A stretch of DNA of 64,000 nucleotides from Cryptosporangium phraense (lineage in GTDB: Bacteria > Actinomycetota > Actinomycetes > Mycobacteriales > Cryptosporangiaceae). The translations under genes and the position numbers were made by a program. Under the pieces are notes generated by a model. It worked only from the letters and a program-made list of their open reading frames with translations. It had not been told where the DNA came from and ran no database searches. Numbering within the stretch: the stretch's first letter is position 1; each line of letters begins with the position of its first letter. Below are positions 15,384 to 24,577 of this stretch, piece after piece. Location of the stretch: assembly GCF_006912135.1 (NCBI RefSeq), contig NZ_VIRS01000005.1, positions 1-64,000 of the forward strand, written 5' to 3'.

Positions 15384-16169
15384 ATGACCGACCACTGCTG
15401 CGGCCACCACCAGGCCGAACCGCGAACCCGTCCGGACGTCGCCACGGCCGCACTGCCACCCGTCGTCGAGCGCACAGCGTTCGAGGCCGAGATCAGCCGC
15501 CTGCGGGTCCGCGAGAAGGCACACACCCGCGAGGGCGACGCGATCGCCGCGCAGCGGCGGCGGCTCCCGATGGTCGAAGTCCCCGCGGAAACCCGCCTGA
15601 CCGGCCCGGACGGCCCGATCACCCTGCTCGACGCGTTCGAGGGCCGACGGCAACTGCTCGCCTACTACTACATGTGGTATCCGGGCAGGCCCGCCGCCGA
15701 GCAGTGCGAGGGCTGCACCTGGTGCGGCGGCAGCGTCGCCGAGCTCTCCTACCTGCACTCCCGCGACATCACCTACGCCGTCGTCGCGCAGGGCCCCTAC
15801 CCGGAGAGCCGCCGCTACCGCGACTTCATGGGCTGGGAGATGCCCTGGTACTCCGCCGGAGAAGAAAGCTTGAAGGCTCTCCTCGTCGGCCGGACCGTCG
15901 GCATGATGCACCTGATCAACTACGTCCGCGACGGCGACCGGGTGTTCGAGACGTACTGGACGACCCGGCGGGGCGTCGAGCACATGGACTACACGTACCG
16001 GCTGATGGACGTCACCGTGTACGGACGTCAGGAGCCGTGGGAGGACTCGCCGGCCGGCTGGCCGGAGTACCGCGGCGGCGACGGCGACTACCAGCGCCTG
16101 AACGGACGCCCGATCCCGCAGTGGACCCGCCTGGCCGCGGGCCGCTCCGACGACCTCACCGGCGGCTGA
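15384..16169 (+). CDS. DUF899 thioredoxin-like family protein
   Basis: The 261-aa protein has the DUF899 core: TLLDAFEGRRQLLAYYYMWY, CEGCTWCGG (a CxxC redox-type pair), SRRYRDFMGWEMPWYS and the terminal MDVTVYGRQEPWEDSP. The N-terminus has a His/Cys-rich start (DHCCGHHQ). DUF899 proteins resemble thioredoxin-fold oxidoreductases, but their reaction is undefined. The 3' end overlaps the convergent hydrolase gene by 14 bp. Confidence 0.88.
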   Translation: MTDHCCGHHQAEPRTRPDVATAALPPVVERTAFEAEISRLRVREKAHTREGDAIAAQRRRLPMVEVPAETRLTGPDGPITLLDAFEGRRQLLAYYYMWYPGRPAAEQCEGCTWCGGSVAELSYLHSRDITYAVVAQGPYPESRRYRDFMGWEMPWYSAGEESLKALLVGRTVGMMHLINYVRDGDRVFETYWTTRRGVEHMDYTYRLMDVTVYGRQEPWEDSPAGWPEYRGGDGDYQRLNGRPIPQWTRLAAGRSDDLTGG

Positions 16170-16935
16170 CCAGCCGGCGGATCTCCTCGACGACGAGGGC
16201 GGGCCGCTCGAACATCAGGTTGTGGCCCGCCCCGTCGGCGACGACCAGCCGTCCGCCGGCCGCGGCGACCGAGGCCGCGTGGGCCGCCCGGAGCGACGCG
16301 GGCCCGGCCCCGGCCGAGAGAATCGTGACCGGCAGGTCGCCGAGGGACGGCGGCGCAGCCCGCAGCGACGCCAGGCCGGGCACGAACTCGCGCACCTCGG
16401 CCGCATAGACCCGCGCACCCCGGCGGCTGAAACACTCCTCCCGGAACTGCGCGTAATCCGGCAACGCCGACCCGATCCGGGCCGCGAGCCGGTAGATCCC
16501 GAGCCCGGCCAGCGTCCGCGTCACCGGCCCGGCCAGCCGCATCCGGCCGGCCGTCGGCGGGACGTCGAGCTCGTCCGACGGATCGACGAGCACCAGCCCG
16601 CGCACGTCGAACTCGCGACGGGACGCGAGCACCCGCACGATCGGGCCACCCCAGCTGTGCCCGACCAGCACGAACGGCCCGTCCAGGGAACGCAGCAGAA
16701 CACCCAGGTCGGAAGCCAGCCGAGGCAGTGTCCGGGGAGCGACGTCGAACGTGCTCCGCCCGTACCCGGCCCGGTCGTACACGACCGTGCGCGCGAACTC
16801 GTCCACCCCCGGCGCGACCAGCCCCCAGCACACGCCCGACATGCCCAGGCCGGCCTCGAACACCACGGTCACGTCGCCCGCACCTCCGGTGCGGAAGTGC
16901 AGGCGACGGTCTCCGATCTCGACGAAGCCGCTCAG
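16156..16935 (-). CDS. alpha/beta hydrolase, last gene of iron-uptake operon (probable CTG start)
   Basis: The product has 259 aa if translation begins at CTG 16935, which overlaps the binding-protein stop as CTGA. The reading frame has no ATG, GTG or TTG before the conserved first strand (FVEIGDRRLHFRTGGAGDV). The fold is clear: nucleophile elbow VGHSWGG, acid in VTILSAGAGP or nearby, and C-terminal GAGHNLMFE with the catalytic His. Its place behind a siderophore uptake system suggests an esterase releasing iron from ferric-siderophore, but the sequence is a general hydrolase. A GTG inside strand 2 is the alternative but would truncate the core. Confidence 0.8.
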   Translation of the reverse strand: MSGFVEIGDRRLHFRTGGAGDVTVVFEAGLGMSGVCWGLVAPGVDEFARTVVYDRAGYGRSTFDVAPRTLPRLASDLGVLLRSLDGPFVLVGHSWGGPIVRVLASRREFDVRGLVLVDPSDELDVPPTAGRMRLAGPVTRTLAGLGIYRLAARIGSALPDYAQFREECFSRRGARVYAAEVREFVPGLASLRAAPPSLGDLPVTILSAGAGPASLRAAHAASVAAAGGRLVVADGAGHNLMFERPALVVEEIRRLVSRR

Positions 16936-17945
16936 AGCTTCTTGGCCGCCTTCAGGTCGGCGGCCAGCTCCGCGTAGATCTTCGCGTAGGACGCGTACGA
17001 GTACGGCGCCGCCGCGTACCACGGGTAGACCTGCCCGGCCTTCACCGCGGGCAGGTTCGCCCAGGTCGCGACCTTGGCCAGGTCGGCCTTCGAGCCCTCG
17101 TAGGTGCGGGCGTCGACCAGGATGACGTCGGCGTCCTTGTACGTGGGCGCCTCCTCCCAGCTCTGCTGGGCGAAGACGTCGGTGTCCTTCGACTTGCCGG
17201 TCGCGTCCATCAGGTCGAGGCCCTGGGCCTTCAGCGTGTTGCCCTCGGGGACCATCGCCGGCTTCACGACGTACAGGGAGTCCTTGCCCGGCGACATGAT
17301 CGCGACCTTGAGCCCGGAGGTCTTCGCGACCGCGCTGATGTCCTTCAGCGCGGTGTCGTACCGGGTCTTCGCGGTCTTCAGCGCGTCGCTGCCGGTGTCG
17401 GCGCCGAGCTTGCCGGCCAGGTCGACGAACGTCTGGATGGCCTCGTCGGTGGTCTGGTAGTTGCCCGGGACCGCGAGCGTCGGCGCGAGCTTCTCGACCC
17501 GGTCGGCCTGGGCCTGCGGGACGTACCACAGCGCCTTGGCGTCGTACGTGTAGTCGATCAGCAGCTGCGGGTCGAGCAGCGCGTACTTCTCGGTGTCGAA
17601 CTCGCCGTAGGTCTTCCCGATCACGTCGACCTTCTTCAGGTCGAGGTTGCCGGCCTGGAAGCTGAGCTTCCCGCCGGCGTCCGGGGTCAGCTCGCCGTAG
17701 GCGCCCTTGACCTGGAAGCCCGCGTCCCAGAGGGCGGCCGCGACGCTGCTCTGCGCGACGACGGTCGTCGGCGTCTTCTCGATCGTGACGGTCTTGCCGC
17801 GGGCGTCCTTGAACTCGAACGGACCGGCCGGCGCCGCGCTGGAGGAGGACGACGAGTCGGTGTCCGAGCCGCCGCAGGCGGCCAGGATCAGCGACGCGGC
17901 GACGGCGACGGCCAGGCCGGCGACGCGGGTCGATCGGAGCTTCAC
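16932..17945 (-). CDS. ferric-siderophore ABC transporter substrate-binding lipoprotein (FecB/FhuD type)
   Basis: The product has 337 aa. GTG 17945 overlaps the ATPase stop as GTGA. A lipoprotein signal ends ASLILAAC, followed by a Ser/Asp tether. The class III periplasmic-binding-protein pattern is present (FKDARGKTVTIEKTPTTVVA, then DVIGKTYGEFDTEKYALLDP and VDVILVDARTYEG-like). Such lipoproteins capture Fe(III)-siderophores at the cell surface and hand them to the FecCD permeases. Iron control is supported by the box at 20789. Confidence 0.92.
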   Translation of the reverse strand: MKLRSTRVAGLAVAVAASLILAACGGSDTDSSSSSSAAPAGPFEFKDARGKTVTIEKTPTTVVAQSSVAAALWDAGFQVKGAYGELTPDAGGKLSFQAGNLDLKKVDVIGKTYGEFDTEKYALLDPQLLIDYTYDAKALWYVPQAQADRVEKLAPTLAVPGNYQTTDEAIQTFVDLAGKLGADTGSDALKTAKTRYDTALKDISAVAKTSGLKVAIMSPGKDSLYVVKPAMVPEGNTLKAQGLDLMDATGKSKDTDVFAQQSWEEAPTYKDADVILVDARTYEGSKADLAKVATWANLPAVKAGQVYPWYAAAPYSYASYAKIYAELAADLKAAKKL

Positions 17946-18748
17946 AGGAGGGATTCCTTCCGGGTGTTGACGGTGAGACGCGGGATGATCAGCGGGGTGC
18001 CGGATTCCGGGTCGTCGATGACCCGGCAGGGAAGCCCGAAGACGTCCTCGATGAGGGTGGGCGTGATGACCTCGGCCGGCTCGCCCTCGGCGACGATCGC
18101 GCCGTCCTTCATCGCCACCAGGTGGGTGGCGTAGCGGGCGGCGAGGTTGAGGTCGTGCAGCACGGCGACCAGCGTCGAGCCGCGCTCGGTGCGCAGCCGC
18201 GCGCACAGGTCGAGCACGTCGATCTGGTGACGCAGGTCGAGGTACGTGGTGGGCTCGTCGAGCAGCAGGATGTCGGTCTCCTGGGCCAGCGCCAGGGCCA
18301 GCCAGACCCGCTGACGCTGCCCGCCCGAGAGCTCGTCGAACAGCCGGGTGGCCAGCTCGGTCGTCCCGGTGAGCTTCAGGGCGGCGTCGACCGCGGTCTG
18401 GTCGGCCGGGGACCACTGGCGCAGCAGCGTCTGGTGCGGGTACCGGCCGCGGGCGACCAGGTCGCGGACGCTGATCGCGTCCGGCGCGGTCTGGGACTGC
18501 GGCAGCAGGCCCAGCCGCCGGGCGACCTCTTTCGACGAGTAACCGCCGATGGCCTTGCCGTCGAGCACGACCGAGCCGTTCTCCGGCTTGAGCAGGCGGG
18601 CGAGCCCGCGCAGCAGCGTGGACTTCCCGCTGCCGTTCGCGCCGACGATCGCGGTGAACGAGCCGTCGGGGATCGTCAGGTCGAGGCCGTGCACGACGCG
18701 GCGCCCGTCGTAGCCGAGCGCGACGCCCTCCGCCTTCAGCCTGGTCAT
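17942..18748 (-). CDS. ferric-siderophore ABC transporter ATP-binding protein (FecE/FepC type)
   Basis: The product has 268 aa. Walker A is VGANGSGKSTLL, the signature LSGGQRQRVW, Walker B DILLLDEPTTYLD and the switch His in LHDLNLAARY, so it is a complete ABC ATPase. PLRxWSPADQTAV-type spacing matches FepC/FecE. Overlaps: ATGA with the upstream permease and GTGA with the binding protein. Confidence 0.95.
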   Translation of the reverse strand: MTRLKAEGVALGYDGRRVVHGLDLTIPDGSFTAIVGANGSGKSTLLRGLARLLKPENGSVVLDGKAIGGYSSKEVARRLGLLPQSQTAPDAISVRDLVARGRYPHQTLLRQWSPADQTAVDAALKLTGTTELATRLFDELSGGQRQRVWLALALAQETDILLLDEPTTYLDLRHQIDVLDLCARLRTERGSTLVAVLHDLNLAARYATHLVAMKDGAIVAEGEPAEVITPTLIEDVFGLPCRVIDDPESGTPLIIPRLTVNTRKESLL

Positions 18749-19779
18749 GTGCGGCCCTTCTTCCACTCGCGGCTCAGCAGCCAGGCCAGGTAGAGGCCGC
18801 CGACGACCCCGGTGATGACGCCTACCGGCAGTTGCCGGGGCTGGAAGGCTTCCCGCGCGGCGAAGTCGGCCAGCACCAGCAGCAGCGCGCCGACCAGCCC
18901 GGACGCGACCAGGTTGGGCCCGGCCGCCCCGGTGAGCCGGCGCGCGATCTGCGGCGCCGGGAGCGCGACGAACTGGATCGGACCGGCGGCGGCGACCGCC
19001 GCCGACGACAGCAGCACGCCGACCGCGACCGCGCCGAGGCGCGCCCGCCCGACGTTCAGGCCGAGGCTCGTCGACCGCTCGTCGGAGAACTCGCTCAGGC
19101 TGAGCGGCCGGTACAGCGCCGCACACAGCACCACACCGACGAGGAGTACCGCGCCCATCAGCCGGGCCTGGGTCCACTCGCGACCGGCCAGGCTGCCGAC
19201 GATCCAGGCCGAGGCGCTCTGGGCGTCGTACAGCTGGGACCGCACGATCAGCAGCGAGTTGATCGAGTTCAGCATCAGCGCCGCGCCGAGTCCGACGAGC
19301 ACGAGCCGGAGCGGGGCCACGCCGTGGTGCGCGGAGAGCACGAACACCAGCGCGGCGGTGATCGCGCCCCCGGCGACCGCGCCGACCGACGCGGCGGTGA
19401 AGCCGCCGTGCAGGATCAGCATCGTGACCAGCGCTCCGGTCGTCGCGCCCTGGCCGAAGCCGACGACGTCCGGGCTGCCGAGCGGGTTGCGGGTGAGCGA
19501 CTGGAAGATGCCGCCGGAGATCCCCAGCCCGGCGCCGACCAGCACCGCGGTGATCGCCCGGGGCAGCCTCAGCTCGCCGATGATGAGCTGCTCGGCGGGG
19601 GTGCCGTTCCCGACGATCGCCGGGAGCACCCGGGACACCGCGAACGAGTTGGCCCCGGCGGCCAGCGACACGACGACCGCGGCGATCAGCGCGACGACCA
19701 GCCCGGCACACACGAGCAGCGACCGCCGGTGCAGCCGCACCGACCACGACCCCGCCGCCAGGACGGGCATCACCGTCAT
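18745..19779 (-). CDS. FecCD-family siderophore permease, second subunit
   Basis: The product has 344 aa from ATG 19779, overlapping the previous permease stop as ATGA. About ten membrane helices are visible. FecCD hallmarks are RLPRAITAVLVGAGLGISGG, QSLTRNPLGSPDVVGFGQGA and AAVAAAGPIQFVALPAPQIAR. It pairs with the first permease as a heterodimer moving Fe-siderophore through the membrane. Confidence 0.95.
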   Translation of the reverse strand: MTVMPVLAAGSWSVRLHRRSLLVCAGLVVALIAAVVVSLAAGANSFAVSRVLPAIVGNGTPAEQLIIGELRLPRAITAVLVGAGLGISGGIFQSLTRNPLGSPDVVGFGQGATTGALVTMLILHGGFTAASVGAVAGGAITAALVFVLSAHHGVAPLRLVLVGLGAALMLNSINSLLIVRSQLYDAQSASAWIVGSLAGREWTQARLMGAVLLVGVVLCAALYRPLSLSEFSDERSTSLGLNVGRARLGAVAVGVLLSSAAVAAAGPIQFVALPAPQIARRLTGAAGPNLVASGLVGALLLVLADFAAREAFQPRQLPVGVITGVVGGLYLAWLLSREWKKGRT

Positions 19780-20783
19780 GCCGCGGCCAGCAGGCGACGG
19801 CGCACGAGCGCGATGAACAGCGGAGCGCCGACGATCGACGCGATCAGCCCGGCCTCGATCTCCGCCCCGCTCGACACGACCCGGCCGAGCGTGTCGCAGA
19901 GCACCAGGAAGAACGCGGCCAGCAGCATCGAGAGCGGCACCGCCCGCCGCTGATCGGGCCCGACGAACCACCGGGCGACGTGCGGCACGGTCAGCCCGAC
20001 GAACACGATCGGCCCGGCCACCGCCGTCGCGCCGCCGCAGAGCAGCGTGATCGCGACGCCGGTCGCGGCCCGCGTCCGGCCGACGCCGAGCCCGAGCGCG
20101 CGCGAGCTGTCCTCGCCGAGCGCCAGCGCGTTCAGCCCCGGGGTCACGACCAGCGCGAGCAGGGCGCCGACCACGATGAACGGCATCGCGGCGAGCAACC
20201 CGTCGTAGCCCCGGTTGACCACCGAGCCGACCACCCAGAACCGCATCTCGTCGAACGTGTTCTGGTCGCGCATCGCGAGCGCGTTCATGTACGCGAACAG
20301 CACCGCGGTGAGCGCGGCCCCGGCCAGCGCGAGCCGGGCCGGGGTGGTGGCCGCCCGTCCCCCGCCGCCGAGCAGGTAGACCGCGACCGAGCCGAACGCG
20401 GCGCCCAGCAGCGCCAGCCAGACCTGCGGGAACCCGCTGGAGATCCCGAAGAACGTGAACCCGGTGACGACCGCGGCCGCGGCTCCGGCGTTGACGCCGA
20501 GCAGGCCCGGGTCGGCCAGCGGGTTGCGGGTCAGCGCCTGCATCAGCGCGCCGGCCCCGCCGAGCGCGAGGCCGACGACGACCGCGACGACCGTCCGTTC
20601 GAGCCGCAGGCCGCGCACGATGTCGACGGCGTCGCCGTGCGCGTCGGGCAGTAACGCGCGCACGGCGGTCAGCGGCGAGATCGCTTGGCGACCCACCATC
20701 AAGCTCACGACGACGACCACGGCCAGCGCGGCGACCGCCGCCAGGAAGACCGTGAGCTGTCGTCCGAGTACCCGGGCTCTCAC
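19776..20783 (-). CDS. FecCD-family siderophore permease, first subunit
   Basis: The product has 335 aa from GTG 20783. Hallmarks are LRLERTVVAVVVGLALGGAG, QALTRNPLADPGLLGVNAGA and ATAVAGPIVFVGLTVPHVAR, with ~10 membrane helices. It is the first gene of a five-gene operon. The iron box lies 6 nt upstream and covers the probable -10 (TAACCT, 7 nt before GTG), so the message is probably leaderless and blocked by the iron repressor in iron-replete cells. Confidence 0.95.
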   Translation of the reverse strand: MRARVLGRQLTVFLAAVAALAVVVVVSLMVGRQAISPLTAVRALLPDAHGDAVDIVRGLRLERTVVAVVVGLALGGAGALMQALTRNPLADPGLLGVNAGAAAAVVTGFTFFGISSGFPQVWLALLGAAFGSVAVYLLGGGGRAATTPARLALAGAALTAVLFAYMNALAMRDQNTFDEMRFWVVGSVVNRGYDGLLAAMPFIVVGALLALVVTPGLNALALGEDSSRALGLGVGRTRAATGVAITLLCGGATAVAGPIVFVGLTVPHVARWFVGPDQRRAVPLSMLLAAFFLVLCDTLGRVVSSGAEIEAGLIASIVGAPLFIALVRRRLLAAA

Positions 20784-20788
20784 GCGGG

Positions 20789-20806
20789 TTAGGTTAGCCT
20801 ACCTAT
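20789..20806. promoter_or_regulatory. iron box (DtxR/IdeR-type) of siderophore uptake operon
   Basis: TTAGGTTAGCCTACCTA matches the DtxR/IdeR consensus TTAGGTTAGCCTAACCTAA over the first 13 positions; the right arm lacks one base. It overlaps the operon's probable -10 element, which fits Fe(II)-dependent repression. The consensus is established knowledge; binding is inferred. Confidence 0.8.
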
Positions 20807-20853
20807 ATCCGCAGGCAGGCAAGGGTCCCCTAACCCATCCCCTGACCCGTTCC

Positions 20854-22050
20854 CTAACCCGTTACGTACCTCCCGATCGAACTGCGCAGCTGGGCCAGGC
20901 TCGGCCGGGCGATCTGGATGGCGTCCGCCTTGCCGCCGAACGTGATGATCGTTTCCTCGCAGCTGCGCACGTTGCCCCGGAACGCGCTGTGTCCGACCAG
21001 CTTGCCGGTCCTCGCCTGCCGGACCGTCACGTCGTAGGTGGCGTTGCGCAGCGTCTGGCGCAGCACCGGGCCCTTCGAGCCGCGGTAGGCACAGCTGGCC
21101 AGCACGCTGCCCAGCGTGTACTTCACGCAGGCGACGATCTGGATCTCGGCCGGGTTGTCGGACTCCCAGGCGCTCAGGTCACCGAGGTAGTACTCGGCCG
21201 CGTGTCCGGCCGCCCGGACGTCGACGTAGACGTGGTGGCGGGGCGGGCCGGCGAACGCCGGGGCGTCCGGGAACACCTTGCCCTCACAGACGTCGGCGTA
21301 GTCGGAGGTCGTGGTCGCGATGCCGGAGTCCACGGTCGGCTCGAGCGTCGGCTCGGGCTCGCTGTAGACCGGTGGGAGCGGGGAGTCGATCACCGTCGAG
21401 TAGCTGCGCGGGCTCTGCGGCGGCCCGAACGAGCCGGCCACCGACGGGTCGGCCGACCCGACGCCCGGGATCACCGCGAGCAGCAGCAGCGTGATCAGCA
21501 CCAGCACGCCGAGCCCGCCCAGGGCCCCGAGGTTCTGCTGGTCGTGACGTAACCAGCTCTGCCGGGCGACCGGGTCGATCGAGCCCGGCCGGTGACGTTC
21601 GATCGTGTCGATCAGCCGGCCCCGCGGGCCCAGCCCGGCCAGCGGCAGCACCCGGGGCGGGGGCAGCAGCTTCAGCGTGAACGTCTCGGCCGGATACCGG
21701 GTCAGCTCGACGCCGGCCACCTCGGTCCACCGGACGACCTGCACGACCGGGCCCCCGACCGGTGGCTCCACGACGTCGACGAAGCCGTGCTCGTGGTCGG
21801 CGAACCACCGCCGGACGGAGGCCGACGGCAGCAGGAACCAGAGGCCGAGCGACGCGACCGCCAGGATCAGGACGACGAGCCCGACGAACGGCACCCCGGC
21901 CAGCGCCAGCACGAGGGCCAGCAGACAGCCCGCGCCGACGACGACCGCGGCGAGCCGGACCGGGAACGCCCGGCGCGAGCGGAACACGCTGCCGGGGCGG
22001 CCGAGCCCGGCCTGGCCGGCCGCGTAGAGGGCTTGCGGGGGCAGACTCAT
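20854..22050 (-). CDS. membrane protein of unknown function with extracytoplasmic C-terminal domain
   Basis: The product has 398 aa from ATG 22050 after GGAGGATC; the start overlaps the methyltransferase stop as ATGA. Two hydrophobic segments near residues 33-75 are followed by a soluble PH-like stretch. A third membrane helix (~180-200, GLGVLVLITLLLLAVIPGVG) leads to a C-terminal domain of ~190 residues with several Cys (DYADVCEG, IVACVKY, ASCAYRG, RSCEETI) that probably lies outside the cell. No named family recognised. Co-transcription with a methyltransferase is evident; their link is unknown. Confidence 0.75.
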   Translation of the reverse strand: MSLPPQALYAAGQAGLGRPGSVFRSRRAFPVRLAAVVVGAGCLLALVLALAGVPFVGLVVLILAVASLGLWFLLPSASVRRWFADHEHGFVDVVEPPVGGPVVQVVRWTEVAGVELTRYPAETFTLKLLPPPRVLPLAGLGPRGRLIDTIERHRPGSIDPVARQSWLRHDQQNLGALGGLGVLVLITLLLLAVIPGVGSADPSVAGSFGPPQSPRSYSTVIDSPLPPVYSEPEPTLEPTVDSGIATTTSDYADVCEGKVFPDAPAFAGPPRHHVYVDVRAAGHAAEYYLGDLSAWESDNPAEIQIVACVKYTLGSVLASCAYRGSKGPVLRQTLRNATYDVTVRQARTGKLVGHSAFRGNVRSCEETIITFGGKADAIQIARPSLAQLRSSIGRYVTG

Positions 22051-22847
22051 GTGATCCTCCCGGTGACGCTGACCAGTCCGACCGAAAGCCAGTCCGCGCC
22101 CGGGTCGGCCGCCGTCGCGGCGACCACGTCGGCGTCGGCCCGGGTGAGCAGGCCCGCCTCGATCAGACGGTCCCCGAGCTGGCGCAGCGACAGCTCGTAG
22201 AACGCGGCCTCCGGGCTGCCCCCGTGCAGCAGCCGGTGCGTCACCTCGGCCTCGACGTGCCCGAGGCCGGCCGCGCGGACCGCCGGGGCCAGCGCGAACC
22301 CGCAGTCCGGGTCGGCGCCCACGCCCCGGAACCCGGCCGCCACCGCGTCCATCACGTTGCTCAGCGCACCGCTCGCGGCCGGCGGCGACGTGAACGGCTC
22401 CCACAGCCGAGTCGACGGTCCGCCGAAGACCGCGTCCTCGACCACCAGCACTCCCCCGGGACGCAACGCCCGGGCCAGCCGCGCGACGACCGCCGCCGGG
22501 TCGGTCACGTGCATCAGGAGCGCGCGGGCGTGCACGAGGTCGAAGGCACCCTCCTCCACCGGGTCGACGGTCACGTCGTGCCGCTCGACCTCGACCGGCG
22601 GTTCGTCGAGGTCACGCAGGAACGTCGTGTCGAGGTCGGTCGCGAGCACGCGCCCCTGGGTTCCGACGGCGGACGCGAGCCAGCTCGCGATGGATCCGGT
22701 GCCTGCGCCGACTTCCCAGCAATGCCAGCCGTCGGCGACTCCGGCGGTGCTCAGATGGCGGATCGTCGTGGCGTCGAAGATCGCCGCCAGGCCGGCGACC
22801 CTCGTCCGTTCCTGCTCCCACTGCTGGTCGTAGATGTAGGACGCCAT
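22047..22847 (-). CDS. class I SAM-dependent methyltransferase
   Basis: The 266-aa protein starts MASYIYDQQWEQERTRVAGL. Motif I is HCWEVGAGTGSIASWLA, the acidic loop LATDLDTTFL and motif III LRPGGVLVVEDAVFG. Small-molecule methyltransferase architecture; substrate unknown. Its stop overlaps the start of the membrane protein gene. The gene is divergent from the acyl-CoA synthetase. Confidence 0.9.
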   Translation of the reverse strand: MASYIYDQQWEQERTRVAGLAAIFDATTIRHLSTAGVADGWHCWEVGAGTGSIASWLASAVGTQGRVLATDLDTTFLRDLDEPPVEVERHDVTVDPVEEGAFDLVHARALLMHVTDPAAVVARLARALRPGGVLVVEDAVFGGPSTRLWEPFTSPPAASGALSNVMDAVAAGFRGVGADPDCGFALAPAVRAAGLGHVEAEVTHRLLHGGSPEAAFYELSLRQLGDRLIEAGLLTRADADVVAATAADPGADWLSVGLVSVTGRIT

Positions 22848-22971
22848 GCCGGCTACTACTGTCGTGGCCCGTCGCGGTGCGCAACCGTACTGTCACCAAT
22901 ACGACGCAGAGTCTCTTGTGGACGTCGGCGCGGCATTGCGAACCGGGATTCCGCGGGACAGGCTGGGCAGC

Positions 22972-24534
22972 GTGGCCGCTTCTCTCTCGTACGAGCCGCT
23001 GACCCCGACCGCCTACCTCGACCGCGCCGCCGCCGCGCACGGCGACCGGATCGGCGTCGTCGACGGCGACCGGCGCTGGACCTACGCGCAGCTGCACGAC
23101 CGCTGCACCCGGCTGGCCGGTGCGCTGGCACCGCTGGCCGACGGCCGCCCGGTGGCCGTGCTCGCCCCGAACGTCCACGAGCTGCTCGAGGCGAACTTCG
23201 GCGTGCCGTGGGCCGGGGTGCCGCTGGTCGCGATCAACACCCGGCTCTCGGCGAACGAGGTCGGCTACATCCTCGAGCACTCCCGGGCCGCGGTGCTGAT
23301 CCATCACCCGGTCTTCGACGACCTGGTCGACGCGGTCCTCGCGGCCGCGGACGCCCCGCCGCATCGCGTCCGCCTGGGTGAGCGGTACGAGGAGTTGCTG
23401 AACGACGCCGAGCCACTGCACCGGACGCCGGACGACGAGCAGGCGCTGCTCTCGATCAACTACACGTCCGGCACCACCGGACGCCCGAAGGGCGTCATGT
23501 ACTCGCACCGGGGCGCGTACCTGCAGTCGCTCTCGATGGTCGGGCACACCGGGCTGAGCCCGAGCTCGGTGCACCTGTGGACGCTGCCGATGTTCCACTG
23601 CAACGGCTGGTGCTTCCCGTGGGCGGTGACCGCGGCCGCGGCCACCCACGTCTGCCTGCCGAAGGTGGAGCCGGCCGAGGTCTGGCGGCTGGTCCGCACC
23701 GAGTCGGTCACGCACCTCGAGGGCGCGCCGACCGTACTCTCGATGATCGCCTACGCCTCCGACGCGTCGCCGCTGCCGGCCGGCCGCACCGTCCGGGTCG
23801 CGGTCGGTGGTGCGCCGCCGTCGCCGGCCATCCTGCGCCGGATGGACGAGCTCGGGTTCGACGTCACCCACCTCTACGGCCTCACCGAGACCTACGGTCC
23901 GGCGATGATCTGCGACTGGCGTCCGGAATGGTCATTTTTGGACGTCGACGAGCAGGCGAAGCTCAAGTCGCGGCAGGGCGTGGGGAACATGATCTCGTGC
24001 GCGGTGCGGGTGCTCGATCCGGAGGGCCGGGACGTGCCGGCCGACGGGGCCACGACGGGCCAGATCGCGCTGCGTGGCAACAATGTGATGCTCGGGTATC
24101 TGGACGACCCGGCGGCGACCGCGGCCGCGGCCCCGGACGGGTGGTTCCGCACCGGGGACCTCGGCGTCGTCCACCCGGACGGGTACGTGGAGCTGCGCGA
24201 CCGGTCGAAGGACGTGATCATCTCGGGCGGGGAGAACATCGCGTCGGTCGAGGTGGAGCAGGCGATCATGGACCATCCGGCGGTGCTGGAGGCGGCGGTG
24301 ATCGCGGTGCCGGACTCGCGGTGGGGGGAAGTTCCGGCCGCGTACGTGACGCTGCACGACGGAGCCTCGGTGACCGCGGCCGAGATCATCGAGCACGTGC
24401 GGGGACGGCTGGCCCGGTTCAAGGCGCCCAAATCGGTGACGTTCGGCGAGCTGCCCAAGACGTCGACCGGGAAGGTGCAGAAGTACGTGCTGCGCGAGAA
24501 GGCCTGGACCGGACACGATCGCCGGATCAGTTGA
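22972..24534 (+). CDS. fatty-acid/medium-chain acyl-CoA synthetase (ANL superfamily)
   Basis: The product has 520 aa from GTG 22972, chosen because the family begins at SYEPLTPTAYLDRAAAAHGD. ATG 22846 would add 42 non-conserved residues. Adenylate-forming motifs are SINYTSGTTGRPKGVMYSHR, HLYGLTETYGP, GWFRTGDLGVVHPDGYVELR, KDVIISGGENIASVEVE and catalytic Lys in PKTSTGKVQKY. It activates a carboxylic acid with ATP to an acyl-AMP and passes it to CoA. Exact chain length unknown. Confidence 0.92.
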   Translation: MAASLSYEPLTPTAYLDRAAAAHGDRIGVVDGDRRWTYAQLHDRCTRLAGALAPLADGRPVAVLAPNVHELLEANFGVPWAGVPLVAINTRLSANEVGYILEHSRAAVLIHHPVFDDLVDAVLAAADAPPHRVRLGERYEELLNDAEPLHRTPDDEQALLSINYTSGTTGRPKGVMYSHRGAYLQSLSMVGHTGLSPSSVHLWTLPMFHCNGWCFPWAVTAAAATHVCLPKVEPAEVWRLVRTESVTHLEGAPTVLSMIAYASDASPLPAGRTVRVAVGGAPPSPAILRRMDELGFDVTHLYGLTETYGPAMICDWRPEWSFLDVDEQAKLKSRQGVGNMISCAVRVLDPEGRDVPADGATTGQIALRGNNVMLGYLDDPAATAAAAPDGWFRTGDLGVVHPDGYVELRDRSKDVIISGGENIASVEVEQAIMDHPAVLEAAVIAVPDSRWGEVPAAYVTLHDGASVTAAEIIEHVRGRLARFKAPKSVTFGELPKTSTGKVQKYVLREKAWTGHDRRIS

Positions 24535-24577
24535 CCGACCATCCCGCCCCCGGGCTGGGAGCCACCGCCGTCGCCGA

